Below are positions 1-15,076 of a DNA stretch of 64,000 nt, piece by piece (positions within the stretch are counted from its first letter, which is position 1; every line of letters begins with the position of its first letter). The position numbers and the translations under genes were made by a program. Where the stretch lies: positions 33,327,979 through 33,391,978 of the forward strand of contig NC_088302.1 of NCBI RefSeq assembly GCF_032854445.1. Direction: 5' to 3'. The stretch is from Liolophura sinensis. Lineage: Eukaryota > Mollusca > Polyplacophora > Chitonida > Chitonidae. The notes beneath the pieces are model-generated. The model was not told the DNA's origin and searched no databases. It saw nothing but the letters and a program-made list of their open reading frames with translations.

Positions 1-3000
1 ATATATATATAGTTTTGACACCTCTAGATTTTTCATTCTTAATCGTTGTGTTGTTAATTTATAAACGTTCCTATGCAGGCTCGCCTTGACGAGGATCTGG
101 TAGATATATATAGCACAATGCTTATGTTCCCTTATTCTGTGGTTAAATCTTATATATACAGGCGAAATGTAGCTCTGTAATACACATTTATGTTGCAAAG
201 AAAATCTCAAGGATATATATACGTGAGACTTTAAAATAGACTGGCATAAATCTTAGCTGGCGAAAAATTAATGATTATTTTAGGCTTAATTGTATAATAA
301 AGGATAATACCGTTATAAGTACACTGCAGAAGAGAAGCATACTGGAACTATAGTCGAGTTAATTACATGGAAGTCATCACATACAAATGTGACTAACTGG
401 GCGATTTGTTTTTCATTGCTTTCAATTACATCTTGAATTAATTTAGAAATTAGAGCGGTTGCTGTGGCTTTCTTTGAACTGTTTAATACCTGTAGACAAT
501 CAGCGTGTATAAATGTAATAATAGGTTGAAATAATTACGTACGAGATTCGATTTTTTTTTCTTATGGTCTTTCTCTTTCTCTTGTGATAAAAAAGGCTCC
601 TGAGAAACAAATAAGACGAAAGAAAAACGGCTATGCAATTAATCCCAGCATTTCAGTGAAGACGGAGTGATCCATTCCACCGTAAGGGGATTCGCGCTTA
701 GAGTTATTTTGTATGAAAGCCTCTATTGTGACAAATCTGTAAAGTCAACAAAGGCCCACTTGTTGAATTAATGCAGGTCTGGACCGAATAAAAAGCCACC
801 GTCTTTCCACGAACAAAGGAGAAAACAATTAAACGCTCGGCCTTTGACCTTTTAAATGAGTCTGACAACAGTATTACTAGTTCGCTGTACACAAGTATAC
901 ATGACTTACATTTGTTAAACTTCATTTATCTGCCGGGGTTTTACTTCACGTTTTGAAAAACTGAAAAATTGAAAAATGGCAACCCATTCACCGTGACCGG
1001 TTCCCATGTTAACTTGTTTTTAATCCTGTTAAGTCAAAAAATTAAACAACAAAAAATTAAATTGTACAGCTTCATTTATGTAACATTTTTATTCGTATTG
1101 TTTCCCAGATATTCATATGAGGGATAGCCCAATACTAATTCTGTATTCTAAAATTTCATAATTTTTGATGTGGATTAAATCCATGATGTAGCATATTGTC
1201 TGTACATTACATTGCCTTTCCATTTGTTATTAATCATTTCTGGCCTTGTGCCATATTTCCCCTTCGAGGACGACAGAAAAACAGTTTTAGTATTTATAGA
1301 AAAATAAAAAAAGTAAATTATCCAATTAACTCATTAATTAAGTTACAAGAGCATTGCTGTTAATAAACTTTGATATTTAAATTACACACATTAATAACTT
1401 TCGCTGTATCTCTAAAAAAACCTACTTCTATTTACGTACAGTATACACTTTTTGTTTGACGTAATTTGTGCCATGTACCCTTTGCTGCCTTTCCATCTGT
1501 TTTTATCCATTGTATTGCTTTTTTGTTACTTGCAAAAACAATTTTGATTTTAATTCATAATATTTGTGTGGCTTTGTGCAGATTCTACACTGCAAGATTT
1601 TTTTGTTTACTTTCCTTCATTAACAATTTAATATATTTCACAACATATTTAGCCGCCTTTGCATGCCCTTAATTTATCTTTGCCCTTAGAACGTTTACCT
1701 GAGAGTCTACACATGTATTTTACATTTTTAATGCCAAAATTATAATCAAAAAATTTTTATTTTTACTTTTTTTTTTGGAGGGGAGGCAATATTACAAACT
1801 TTTAGCCAGGATCTCGTTCCAGAATGTCATGCTATATGCACAATAAAATGCCGTTTACTTTAATTGTATAGGACCATAGTATATAGTGTGCGAGCGTTGA
1901 TATCACAATACATTTTTGTTTAAATAGTAAAATTAATAAAAACTGCTCGTAAAAAAACGTGTCTGTACGACAGTATAATTGAAATATATTTGTATGTCAG
2001 TCAAGAAAAAATAGCAAAATAATAAATGTCTTAAGCTAACTTCTCCTGAAAAGCTTCATTTGAAATGTTACAGTGTTTCTCTAAATGTATATTATATTAT
2101 TACGAAATCCTTGAGTTTGACGTTAAACAAGATGATCAAGTAATAAAAAGCTCTCATTTAGCAATCGAATCCGATTAATTCATTCAATGAATCACTCAAA
2201 CACTCAATAAACCATGTGATATGACGCCTATAGCTGCTATATGATTGGTCACTTATAGTCAAGTATACCGTTATCTTTGCTGGACACACTCCAGTCTAAA
2301 GCATATCGGGACACAAATCTCTTTTTTTTACCTCATGCATACGTGGCTAGTTTTCAGGTATGTCTGATTCTTTTTTTTTTGCCGCTATCTGTTTACGTTG
2401 ATCTCTGTTGACCACCAAGATTGTACAAATCGTGGTGGGCGGCGGCACTTTGATGTCCAGTCCACTGACCACAGGTGCTCAGACAAAACCGCTTGACCAC
2501 TGGTCATATGGATTGACCGCTACATTGTCCAGATGCCCGGTTGACTTTTTAAGCTACTTTATCGGGTTTTAACAATGCAAATTTTCACAAAAGCACACGA
2601 ACTGGCCGCAGAGCTGGCCTGTGTCACGCTTATTAGCAAAATGAATATTTATGCTAGGAATAAACATGAACCGATGGGAGATTGGCCAATCTGATAGCGG
2701 TAAGTTGCTGTAAAATCTCCACATGATGAATTCTCCGTGTTCGTGCCATGTCCCAGGTCACGGAGACTCCACCTTCGTTGACCTCATACAGGTTTGACCA
2801 GCAGGCTGCTACATTGTACATGTATGCCATTCTTGATACATGTATATACATGCTTATGCTGGCCAAATGGTTAATATACAAAAAAAATATATCCCAGACA
2901 TAACTATACCGATAACTGTAGCGATACTGATTGACGGTGGTCATTGTATAAGCCTATAACTGAAAATTACGTCGCGATAAAGATTTATTTCCTTCAACAA

Positions 3001-6000
3001 GTATTTACGTATTTCCAATCACTACACAGACTTTTTTAATTGTCTTTTTTTCGGTTTTTTTGTTTGTTTGTTTGTTTTGGTTTTTTTAACTTGTTCTTTG
3101 TTCTTTTAAATGGTACAAGAATATAACGTTGTGTGAAACTAAGATAAATCTGTAGAGCTTAATCTTTCTTTGTATCTTCATTCACGCCATTGGGATCACC
3201 AATATCATCAGCCATGTCTTACTTTCCTGTATCCTTGCATGCTGTTCAAATATCCGTCACAACAATTGTTATACAGATGGAGTAATTCTATACTGACATT
3301 ACCTGCAGCCATGCTCAACACTTGGTTCAGGTAAAATTTTTATTGTTATCGACACAAGCTTCTATTATATGTTTTAATCGGTTTATACAGACAAATGCAT
3401 AAATGTGGTTGAACTCGATACTGATGTGTTTAGTAAATTTCTTTAATTCTTAAAATGTGATCAAACCTTCACACCCAGCTCTGAATCTAGTTCATCTGGG
3501 TTTTTTTAGTCAGGGGATTTCTCATGTACCTGTCGCAGGTGAGTGCTTCATATTTCCGGGCATTCCGGCTCCTCCACAATCCGGACCGCCGCGGTATATG
3601 TAAAGTAAGTCTTGAGAACGATTCTCGAAAAATATGTATGTAAGTTTTGACATATCGTTTTCTTGAAATGCCATTGCTATCTGACTTTCTCTCGCCAGAT
3701 AATTTTATAACCAAACGCAGGTCTAGTAAAGGATATTTTCTATATTCTGTTAATAATCTGATTAAGAGATTAGTCGTCCAGCAGTCTTCTCCGAATGTGC
3801 TGTAAATTAGCCCGTGACACTGATACTGTGGCAATATTAACACTATAAATAGTGAGGACTGAAAAGACATTTCCTTAAGCCTTTAGTTTTAAGAATCAAC
3901 TCTATATCTCACCTTACATTCGTTTCTTTGAATTTCCTTGCTTAGGTCATGTGCATGATAATTCATTCTTGTCGGTAAATTTTTGAAGATTGTTAAGTTT
4001 TCATTGATATATTATAAATGGCAACATTGTAATAATTTTATATATCTATTTAATATCACACCTTATAGTGGAACGCTTTTATTGGTACTTCAGTCTTGAC
4101 ATGATTTGAAACTTGTTTGTATAGTTGCTTCCGTTTTGTATTTGCACGTAACTATGCAGGTTTACTTCACAGGTACGTAAATATATATAGTCTGCATGGA
4201 AACCAGTGTTTGTTGTAAAGATGGAAATGAGGCAGTGAGATTAACAATTGTGAACGACCTTTTGTGGGAGGTCACTATAACAAGTACAGTGTATAAATGT
4301 TGGATTTGACGCCCAAATTCGTATATAACCAAAAAGCCCCCCTTGTTTTTTGCTTAATGTATGTCATCAGTTACCTCCCCCATTATATATTTTTCACGGC
4401 AGACTATACAGAGAAACTTTTTTCACAAGCATATTCAACATTTCTTGTCCATCGTGACCTCGATTTGGGTTCAGATTTTCTCACCTTAGCGTTATATATG
4501 TTTGGAGGGAAGTGCTGTTTTGGGGGGTTTTTTTGTTTTGTTTTCTCGTGTTTTGATTGTTGGGTGTGAAAGCTGCACGAATTTGCTAAATAAAAAAACT
4601 AAAAAAAACTAAATGACTCGTTCACCAACCCTGGTATGCGCATGCGTCATACTTTGACCTCTTCCATGCAGTCAGATTCATGTACATACTTGTAGTGAAA
4701 GGAAAGGTGTGTAAGTATTCTTTTCCATATATACTTTATCAGCTCTGCTCACTTATAAAGACTGCAAAATATACATCCACTCACTGTTTGCACCCGTTGC
4801 TCTTCATCATATACGTGAATATAAAGTTATGAATTTTAAATTCTGATTAATTAATACAATACAGAGTGGAAAATCTTGTTAGTCTGATTTAGGCATATTT
4901 TCAATTATTATTGATATGTCCGGGAACTTGCCCGCTATATGCACTTTAACAACTGGTTGTATGTATTCCATATTCATGTTATATAGTTTTGAGTCCACCT
5001 GTACTAAACCTTAACATCCTGCGAGTGCATGAATTCAGTCTAGTATAAGCAGACGTGTATCGCATGCATGCAGTCATTCACGACATTCGCTCAGATTTAC
5101 ATACTTCGAAGAAGGGACTATGTAAATTTTGACCCCAAACAACGGAAAAGTAGCGTAACATTTGACTCAAATGCTTTGCAAGTTTATGTATGCGCGAAGG
5201 CAGACAGACGCCTCAAGGCATGCAATGCTCGACAGAAAATCTTTCGTTCTTAGCACCAAAACTGTTAAACGTCTGATTTAGTAAAACACGTTCCTGTTTT
5301 TTACAAAACTAATGCTGAATTAAATAAGCTAAGTTATGTACTCTGCATTGATTCACTGGGGTACATCAAATTGTTATTCTTTTTAAAAACATACATTTAA
5401 CGTTGTTTGTACCTGTAAATCTATACAAGTATATCCACATGTTACGCTACGTTAAACTGAACCATTCGTGGAACTATATCTGTTAAGAAGTTTGTGAAAA
5501 TATTCTTACCTTAACAACAGTTTTTTTCCATCGAAAATTGTATATATTATCCAGGATTTTAGTTCTTATCGGTAATAAAGTTAAGACCACTTCTGAATAT
5601 TTACCACTCGTGTAAAAATATGCTCATTGTTGTGCAAGTTTTCCCGCTCAATATAACGATTTATATGACAAGGACGTTTGTGATGTTTCAGTCTGTTTAT
5701 TTTTTTCACATATGTGTTTATCTTTCACCGAGACTTCAGGAAGAGAACAGGGAAGTTGTAAACAATGATCTATTTCAGCTGAACCTTAACTAATCTTAGT
5801 CTCGAATGGATAAACGGCCCGGAAGTGATTCGTTTATAGATAATGTATTCGTGTACCCCCCTGCAGAGACTTCCCCATGATTATCGGCGGCAGACAGGCA
5901 AACTTTTGTTTGAATATTGAAATAATGATTTTAAATGACCTCATTCAGACATGTGCTATAAATTCTGAGTGTATCAATAAAGAAAAATATTTATTTACTT

Positions 6001-7307
6001 TCATATTTATTGCACCTCTTATGAGTTTTATGAGAGGAAGAAATTAGAGAAAACCAAAGAAAACTACGGGCCTTTGGCAAGTTACTGACAAACTTTTCCC
6101 CATGTGACGTACAGATATTTACACCTTATTGGTGGAAGACAACGGATGTTAGCGGTCACGCGTCGACCGCTATTTGTCACCAAGGCACCTACGAAGGGCG
6201 AGAGAAGGGAAAGGGAATACATTTAAACACAGCTGAATGAACCTTAATTTATTTGCCTGAATTACCTTTTTTTGTTCAAATCATTCAGAGATTTAAAGAA
6301 TCGTTTTTCATTCATATTCCAATGACATTTCTTAAATAAATCTGTTTTAAAAAATTTTACACATTTTACTAGCATACCCTGTATAAGACTATTAAAGAGT
6401 TCGTGACAAACACATGTATAAATATAAGTTTACAACTATGTTATACATTTAAACTTTGTCTTGCTGTATACGGATTTCAATTAGTTGCTTGTCTACATGA
6501 TCAGGGTTCCACGCCATAGTCAAGAGCATTTCATTTACAAGACGGCGGTCGGGTGTATGGGTGGATGTATATGTATAGTCTTCAAACTATAGATAACCAA
6601 AAACTATTAAAAATAGAATACGAGTGACCAAATAGTGCGCCCAAACTTGGGTGATGTGGTACAAACAGCTTGAATGTCGGAGCCTGGGAGGCTACTGTAT
6701 TAGACTGTTCCGTCAAACATGATTAGGCTTAGAAACTAAGCAGAGGGATAGTCTCTGACTTGGAATGCGCGATTTACTAATTGCCCTAACTAGGCATATT
6801 GTCTAGGGTTACTATTTCCGCAAGCTGTGTAGGTCTGCTTTTCACTGGAATTCGTCATGAGATAAAAAAGAAAAAAAAAAAAATAACGGCACCATTTTGG
6901 GTTTCTTCTGGTTACAATACCAATGAAATACGGCAGGCTATAGCTTTGAGTAAGTCAGCATGACCTAAATTTATATCGTTATATTCTACTTATTTTATAC
7001 AAGATAAAACTCTTTTTCAATTGGAAAAAAACTATTTTTTATATTTTTTGCGCAGTAAATGTAGCTATTTACGTGAAGATTGTTTTTGTTACTTTGACAA
7101 GCAACAATAAACCGCAGTGTTTGGTTTTTTATTTCAGTAAACCTATTACTGTTTCTTTTTATACTTAGATATTTGGCGGTATTAGACAGTTGTCAGTGTA
7201 TAAAATCACGAACATGCGGCATATTTCGCCACATATCACTGTGTGAGTAACCAGTGGCCAGAATAAAAGTTGTACAACTGTTTTAACGAGTTTAAAGTCA
7301 GGCAATC
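1..7307. other. Gene-free flanking DNA
   Basis: AT-rich sequence with T-rich tracts (for example 3040-3095) and a short AT run at the left edge. TGACC-rich sequence with CCACCAAGATTGTACAAATC near 2415 forms a weak inverted repeat. An A-rich tract lies at 6866-6884. Frames are at most 127 codons and match nothing recognisable. No SINE copy is seen. Confidence 0.7.
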
Positions 7308-7545
7308 TTATGATGTGGAGACCGATTTATAACTCTGCTCAGACCCCCAGCAGGCTTTGCGGCCAGGTGAGCTTGTCTTGACAGGCAGCTCGAGGTCCCT
7401 TTCGGGAGAAAACCCGTGATTGTCCAGATGCTGATGCGCACGTGCGACATGTTGGCAGAAACGGACACTGGTGTCGAGTTCACGTCGAACACATGTATAC
7501 GGAAATACACCAACCGAGGATCGCGTCCATATCAAAGGCTTAATC
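7308..7545. repeat. GC-rich segment, possible member of a second dispersed family
   Basis: GCGACATGTTGGCAGAAACG (about 7444-7463) and GGCCAGGTGAGC (about 7361) have near matches in similar context at 32.4-32.55 kb. The order of the two modules is the same at both sites. No tRNA-like head is evident. Two overlapping minus-strand frames of 71 and 75 codons here are not recognisable proteins. Confidence 0.35.
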
Positions 7546-10500
7546 TCACGTTTTACCTATTCTCTGTCTTGTCTGACCTGTGGTCATCTCGATGAACTGA
7601 CATCTGGTTGAACCTTGTAAACTTGGGAGGTGTGCACAGCTCACTGTGACGTCATCGGCCCATTCATTCAGCATGGCCAGTAACCGGGGAAATAGACAAC
7701 CTTATATGGCACGTGTACACCTGTACTAATAAACCACCTGGTCACATGCCATCGTGTCGAAACACCTGAATATACGTTTATGTCAGTTTTGCTTTACTTT
7801 ATACCTCTTTGTAGCTATAAAAGGAAGCCATTGTGTGAGTTAGATGTGCCTGCATATTCTGATTTCGGGAAACACTGCTGATTACGTTTTTGGTTTGCGT
7901 CGAAACGCACTATGTCGTCATATTGGTATGGTTACAACTAAATGCACCTGACATATACTTACGGTATTTAACAATGTCACAGATAACTATGCTCATTACG
8001 TCAGTTACATGCTGTCAAACACATATTTGTGCCTTGTTGAATAAACAAATATTATTCTAACAAACTGATTATTGTACATCAGTCAACACATTCATGCGTA
8101 AACCGTATTTTGTTTTCGTTTGCTTAGGCTGGTTTATGCTTGTGAGCAAAATGCATCTACAAATCTGTACCAGACTTCGCCATCTTTCTTTTAAAATATA
8201 CTTTTACGTTTCACCTTGGTCATCTCTATTAAACACACCTTGTCGCGTGGCGTCATGTATACACAGTTTTATGAAGTTAATCAAACTAGTTATTTTCAGT
8301 TACACAAGACCATGTGATATCACTTAGACGAGTTTCCCTCAATTACACTCTGTTAAGCCTAACACATATTGACATGTGTGTTTATCTTTCGTGTAAATTC
8401 AACATGGAAATCATGTTTCGTGCTGTAATTGGGCCAGTCGCCAGTCTTCCTGACAAGCGACATTCAAATCTACATGCAGAGACCACTCTCATACAAATCT
8501 GCATGAGAATTTCCACCGTTCAAACGTCATAGCCTTGCATTGGTTGACGACGTTAAAAGGAGAAAATCATGCATGATCGTACACTTCACAGGAGCAATAA
8601 TGCGATTTGTTATGGTACAGAGTAGTAGCTCAGAAGTACATTTTTAATATTTTATATTTTCTAATATCTTGTATTATTTTGATTAAACTTGCGAAGCGTT
8701 TTGACGAGTGGTATAAGGTTATATATGATTATTTATGGAGATCTATTTATTAGGAACAAAAAATGAGGAATGTAGACGTCATATCGGCGTCAAAATGATC
8801 CGAATTACAAATGTGCATATGAACTCAAAATTTATTTTTTGTAATTAGAGAATTTTGAACATTCTAAGAAGGCAATCATTGGCAACAAGAAAACTGAATA
8901 TTTATTTATTAAGTTTCTATCGTAAACTGCAAACTAATTAAAAGAGTTAAACGTAGGTCTTTGCAGCTTTATGGGTTAAGCATTGTCCCACAAGGCTGCA
9001 AACTGATAAATGATTCTGTTTTATAACATAAAAATTTTTTTCACGAGAATATTTCCAGTAGAGATTCTTTGTAAAACAACAATTTCATTTGCCTTAGTAT
9101 GCAAATAGGCTCAGAAGTTTGGGAAAATGAGCTGGACTGAACATGTGACTATACAATAACCTGGCTTGGAAGAATCATTCTTTTGTGTACATTTCTTTAA
9201 ATGTTTAGCATTATATGCATGTTTCAAGCACTGTACTTTCAAAATCTTAAAGGGTTAAAGGTGCTTAATAGTGGTCATTAATTTGAACTTTATTGTACTT
9301 AAGGCGTCAAATCATAGAGTAAACTTCTCACGCTTTTATCTGCGAAATTGTGTTGGATATATACTCTTTACTAACGTTGTCACCAGCGCCATGCATGTCT
9401 TTTCCACGTTAAGAAAACTTGCACCATTATGGCCCCCTCACCTCACTCTGATGACTGTGTTTTGTAAGTTTGGCCCAAATTGCCAGCGTTTCCACTATGG
9501 AAAATTCCAAACAGCCTGGCGCCCACTAGGATCACGTGACGTTGTTGAGACGGAAGGCGAGCAACGTAAATGTACATACATAGCTTGACACGAAACATAC
9601 AACATGTCAGTAGCGCGGGGCGAAGTTTATCCTCACGAAGACATAGAGTTGAGTTTGTACACGAATAAATCAATGCTTCAGACACCTAATATAATGATCT
9701 GTGGCAAGGTTCCCGTTGATAAACGATTGGAATTGCGGAGGTGAATACTTGCGTTCCTTGGAGACGGAACACGATTGGCAGTTTTCGGGCAATCGCCCTG
9801 TGCAATAGGCGAGAGTTAACGGTGTGAAAGGTCAAGTAGTCGGAATAAGTGGCTGTAGACTTGCGCTGAGGCATAATTGGCAAATATCTACATTTGGTTA
9901 TAATTTAAACGGTCCCAACTATATACGATCTGATTGCATATAGGCCTGTATTTATTTTCAGTATTCATGTATGAAATTACTGAAAACAATACTGTGCACC
10001 GTGGACCATGATAAATATATGTAATGAACAGGTTTTAAATAAAAGCTTTATTTTATCGAAAGCATAGTGACGTCATACAGTTATAAGAAGCCCATAGAGG
10101 CACGTTTTAATGTAAAGTAAAATTAGTTGGGAGGGGAGGGGGAACTTTAAAATTCAAAGTATTAAGATGGAAATTATAAATTTATAGCGGCTGCTATACA
10201 CACTTGAACGCACCAATGTTTACAGCGTAAAATTTACAGATGAAACCAAATTGCATGTATTTGTGTATTCCTTAATGTATAGATGGAGACGAAGCATCAG
10301 TTTTTCACTGTTTATATTTCCTGTAGTTGCGATATACGTTTTCTGATAAAGGATAAAATTTGCACCAGACCGATACACAGCGTATAAGATATAATCGAGA
10401 CCGTGACACATCAATTATAATTTTATCGCTACTTATTCAACAGATATGGCGCCGGAATAATTTGTTTTCAGAACAATTGAAACAAGTTTGAACCTATTCC

Positions 10501-12485
10501 ACTTTACGTAGTTTTTGTGTGAAAACCTGGTTAGCATTAATCACATTTTATCGCAAATATTGCGTTTTACAGAGAGATCAAACGCGAAAAGGGGCATTAA
10601 ATTCCTTACTTGTATAATATTACATGAAGCTATACAAATACACGATGGTGCGGTATGTAGAGATCAAGGCGAACCAGTGGCTTGTGCAGATAAATGTTCT
10701 TGGTTGTTTTCAATGCTTCGCGTTGGTTGAAGGGAAACATTTCATGTTGTGCAAAATTCACTGAACCAGACGGCATTTTGGTTGTGTGGACGCAAGCTTT
10801 TGTACGCTGACTTCACGCGTGTTCGCGCAAAGAACAATACTTCAATCCAACCCTGAATCAACGATGATATACCTGTTCGCCAGGATAATAGTAGGCGCTC
10901 ATTTAGCGTGGTCTTGCACAAAGGCCAGAACAGAACGCTGGATAGGCATATGACAAGAAAGGTGGGGTGTGCAGGCCTTAAGGTGGGTGCACCTGCTACA
11001 GGAATAAAGCCGAACCTGGACGAAGACCTCACAAGGTTATATGGCCCAACCGCCTATAAATTTATGAAAAACCATGCCGTAGACATAAGATGTTAAGTGT
11101 TCTTATGTTGAAAATACAGCTATGCTCAAGCCGTCGGAAAATCTACTTGTTGTGAACAAAAAGGCTACATGAGAGGTATGAGGCTCGAGAGAAAACTTCT
11201 GTATGCCAAGATGAAGTCTATTAGCACGATTGCATATAGTCTCCACTGTGGGGGCATCATAATACACAACAAGGCGACTGACAATTGTGAAAAGATCGAC
11301 TGCCTTAGCTAGGCGAGGGAACGCGACCAGCGACGCGGAAAGCTCTTTTGGGACCCAGACTCGACTGATTGCGTGAAGAGGCGACTCAAAGAAGCTGGAG
11401 AAAAAAGTTCATTTTGTTTTGAGAGTCTGTTTTCGTTAAATATGAAAAATGTTTTTTTATGGCTGTCCTGGTCAAGTTGAATGCAACAGTGTGTTTAAAC
11501 TGTTTTACCCTTTTACTTTCTCTATACCTTTTCAAGCTTTGTTCACCAGTTGCTTTCACGTTTCAAGTTTAAAGCAAATGTTAGAATGAATTGGAAATGG
11601 CAAGAGCTTTTGTATGAAATTCCGTGTATGTGAACTACGTTGAATATCACCCTCTGAGTTCATATCAGCCCATGTATGAATACATATCTCCCGTGTGAGT
11701 TATTACTTATGTCGCCCGTCCTGGGTCCATATCAAATACGAGATATTTATACCTAGACTGAACGACAGGCCGCCTCATCGTTAGTTGGCTACCGTTTACC
11801 GACTTTTCACAACGCTTTTGAAGTAGGTTTAGCAATTCTTTTAATGTTGTTTCGCAAATAACACCGCCATAAAATGTCATCATAACCTGGACACTATATT
11901 TTTTATGTGCAAAATGAATGAACTAAAATACAAAATTATATGAGTTACACGAATATCTAAATGAAGCCTTTTCGGACTTTTTCTGTGAGGTTAACAATGT
12001 GCAACGACAATAAAAACAGTGTCCAATGCTCTATGTTTCAAATATACATATAGTTGGTATATATGTCTGCTTTCTTATTTTTTGTTAGCTTGTTTTCTTC
12101 TTCTTTTTTTGGCATATTAAATAGTAGCATGATTTATGCACATCTTCTGAAATCCGTTGGATAACAAGAATAAAAAGGGAAAATATGCTTTAGTTCCATT
12201 GCATAACATTTGTATCACAAAACCGATAAAAATATTTATTATCATGAGGGTGTATATATATTCACGACATTATTTTAAATAACACTGTGCAAATTACTGC
12301 CTACCACGCCCTAACCCTTCCTAATGCTGAAATAATTGTTATCACAGCGTTACAAGATGTAAATACGCGTAAGCATGCGTGCCGTCTATAGATTTTACCA
12401 ACATTGAAATGCTTATATTCATCTCTCCGCATGTTGTAAATGTTTCTGAACTGTTAACGGAATAGAAAGTCATTAATTGATATTA
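7546..12485. other. Gene-free flanking DNA
   Basis: I see no coding sequence, RNA gene or clear repeat. The somewhat GC-richer piece at 10740-11420 has short open frames on both strands that match no family I recognise. Confidence 0.65.
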
Positions 12486-12506
12486 GGAATTGGATTTAGG
12501 AATTGG

Positions 12507-12510
<4 letters not shown>

Positions 12511-12560
<50 letters not shown>
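12511..12560. repeat. (AT)25 microsatellite
   Basis: This is an uninterrupted AT dinucleotide run of about 50 bp. It is preceded by a short duplication of AGGAATTGGATTT. Confidence 0.95.
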
Positions 12561-12563
<3 letters not shown>

Positions 12564-12819
12564 TACACAAGTGATGGACATATAACCAGTTTCACCAAAC
12601 TATACTATTTTTATTAACTGAACAGATTAAGATTAAATTACCTTTGCTTCTCACCTTGTGACCAGCACTGCTGATGTCGTATATGACTACAAACAATAAT
12701 ACGTGTACTTGGGTGTATATACAAAGCTTATATGCTGCTTTCTAGAGCATATGGTTTCCATAGTTTGAGTTAACAAAAAAAAACACGAAAAGACGCTTAC
12801 CTGTGAATCTAGCACCTCA

Positions 12820-13200
12820 CCAGATCCTGTGTAAATTTGATGCAATGTTTTCGTGATGCTATAGAACATATATAAATTTGATGTGGTGTACTCGACATGC
12901 TTAGAGCCTAGATACATTTGATGAGGTGTGCGTCTGGAGCCTGCATGCAATTTTCGGCATGCGTAGAGCCTGCATTACTGTGATGCCATGATCAGCATGC
13001 TTATGGCTTAGGGGCCTGTATAAATTTGACGCATTGTTTACAGTTGCTTATGGAGAGCCAGTATAAATTTGATACAATGTTTAAATTGTATGATACAAAG
13101 TTTTCCACGTGCATACTTCAAGTCTGTATAAAACTGAGGCAACGTTTCCAGAATGCTTCGAGCCTGCAATAAATCGATGCAGTTTTCGATATGCTTCATT
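12820..13200. repeat. Degenerate tandem repeat, irregular units of roughly 50-65 bp
   Basis: Words such as TATAAATTTGATGCAATGTT, GCATGCTTAGAGCCTG and their variants recur about seven times (for example near 12830, 12870, 12910, 12970, 13020, 13065, 13130 and 13170). Spacing is uneven, so this is an old, diverged array. Confidence 0.6.
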
Positions 13201-15076
13201 TGTCACCAGTTCAAAATACACGAATATATGGAAATCTGAAAATATTACTTCCTTAATCCAAGTTGTCTTTATTGCTACCGGGCTGTACCCAAGGATTAAA
13301 CGAGACATTTATAGTTGGTGGCACTTGTTTTCGTAAAGTGATTGTGGTTTGTCCATCTGTCCCTTGGTATCTGTGTTCAAAATATAAAGCTTATCGGTTG
13401 CTAAACGATGAGTGTGTTAAGTCTGTTGCAAAGAATGTTCTTTGCACCGTGTCATATAGTCCTCGGAGACTCAGACAATGGTGGGCCCTTCGACAGCTGA
13501 GGCTATTTTGCCATTCTACTTCATTAATCCTACATTTCGTCTCCTTGTAAAAATACATCGCATTTCTTCCGCATTATAAATGAGAAACATCTGGTAATTT
13601 ATCTCTGGTTTATGTTTTTTAATTGCTGACTCTCCATCGGGTTTATTATATTACCGTTTAAAGAACTGCTTTTCGGTCCGCTCTTGATCGATGTTCAGCC
13701 ACGTGGAACGTTATCAAAAGCACTAGTAGACCGACCAACGGCCCCGTGCATAATGAAGGTCCTGACAATACTTGGTATCGAACAAGGAGGTCGACACGGC
13801 CTTTCTTTTCTTTGGCTAATTTCGGCCAATTAGCGGAAAAGAGTCCTCAGAAACAACAATAGCCACAAGGGTATGGACGGAAAGGGCATCCTCGTGCATT
13901 GATGAGAGAATAAAGCTCTCTTAAGTTCAAGTGCCTCATACTGAAATGTGCCGTACGGATATTTCAATTAAATTCTTGGTCATATTTGGGGACTGTAACC
14001 AATGATTTATTGAAAATAATACTGCAAAGCGTGTACATTTCTACCTTGACCGTATCCTTTGCATTGATGATAATGATGATGATGATGACCCGGTTTCGAG
14101 ATATATGTTCATTTTCTATGAACCATTTGTTTCCTGTTTTGCATACAGTTTCGCTTTTATATGATTAACCTTCATCCACGAGTCATTCTTCAACAACCCA
14201 GCCTTAATTAGACTAATCAATAGACAGCTCATTGGTCCAAAGACTTCATAACAGTTGACATGACAATATTTTGGGGAAAAAATCAATGATGGCGCTTAGT
14301 GAACTATGTAAGAGGTGCTTTCTGCGTGCGTGTTTAATGTCGTAACATTAAGGTAACATATGTTCATTTCTTTGATGTTATGAGTTATGCTAATTGGATG
14401 TGTATATGCAAGACTCTGCATGGCAGAGGACCATGCACGATCTTATGACAATATTCAAAACTGAAAAAGAAAAATGATCTTAATGGCACATATTGTTAGA
14501 AGAAAATCTAATTAAGAACAAAAATCACGCATGCGCAGTTTTCAAAACGATAACTTTATTGAATAGTCCTAACCCAACAATTGGGACTAGGGGGCTGTAT
14601 ATTTATCCTGTTGAATTAGGCGCCACGTTGGGTATATCAACAGATGCAGTCAAAGCACAACTGAGATACATATTTATTATCGACAACTAACATTTACTAC
14701 CACGGTACACGATTTGAATATTGATTTCACTAATTCGTCTAGAACATTCCTTGCGTCTTTCCAACATCATTGGAAACTGTTGACTTCTTCTCTTTGTACG
14801 ATTCCGTCCTTCTTTTATATTTTATATACTTTCTTCGTTCTTCGATAGCTTATGATAAACATTGTATCTGGGTATTGGCCTTGCGATTGTTGACTTGGAA
14901 CGTCCATTTTGGTTGAAGGCTGGTATACGAATGTCTGTTTCCACGCATAGATCCATCGAGACATCAATGATTATGCCGTTGCCCCACTTTTGATTTAACT
15001 CGTCTTTTTCCCTTTCCTGTATCGATTATATACCGGTTTATTCATAGAGACCAAGTATTCCGTTTGCACCTAAATT
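13201..15076. other. Gene-free flanking DNA
   Basis: Nothing beyond a short ATG/GATGAT run near 14065-14090 and scattered short frames. No coding sequence is recognised. Confidence 0.65.
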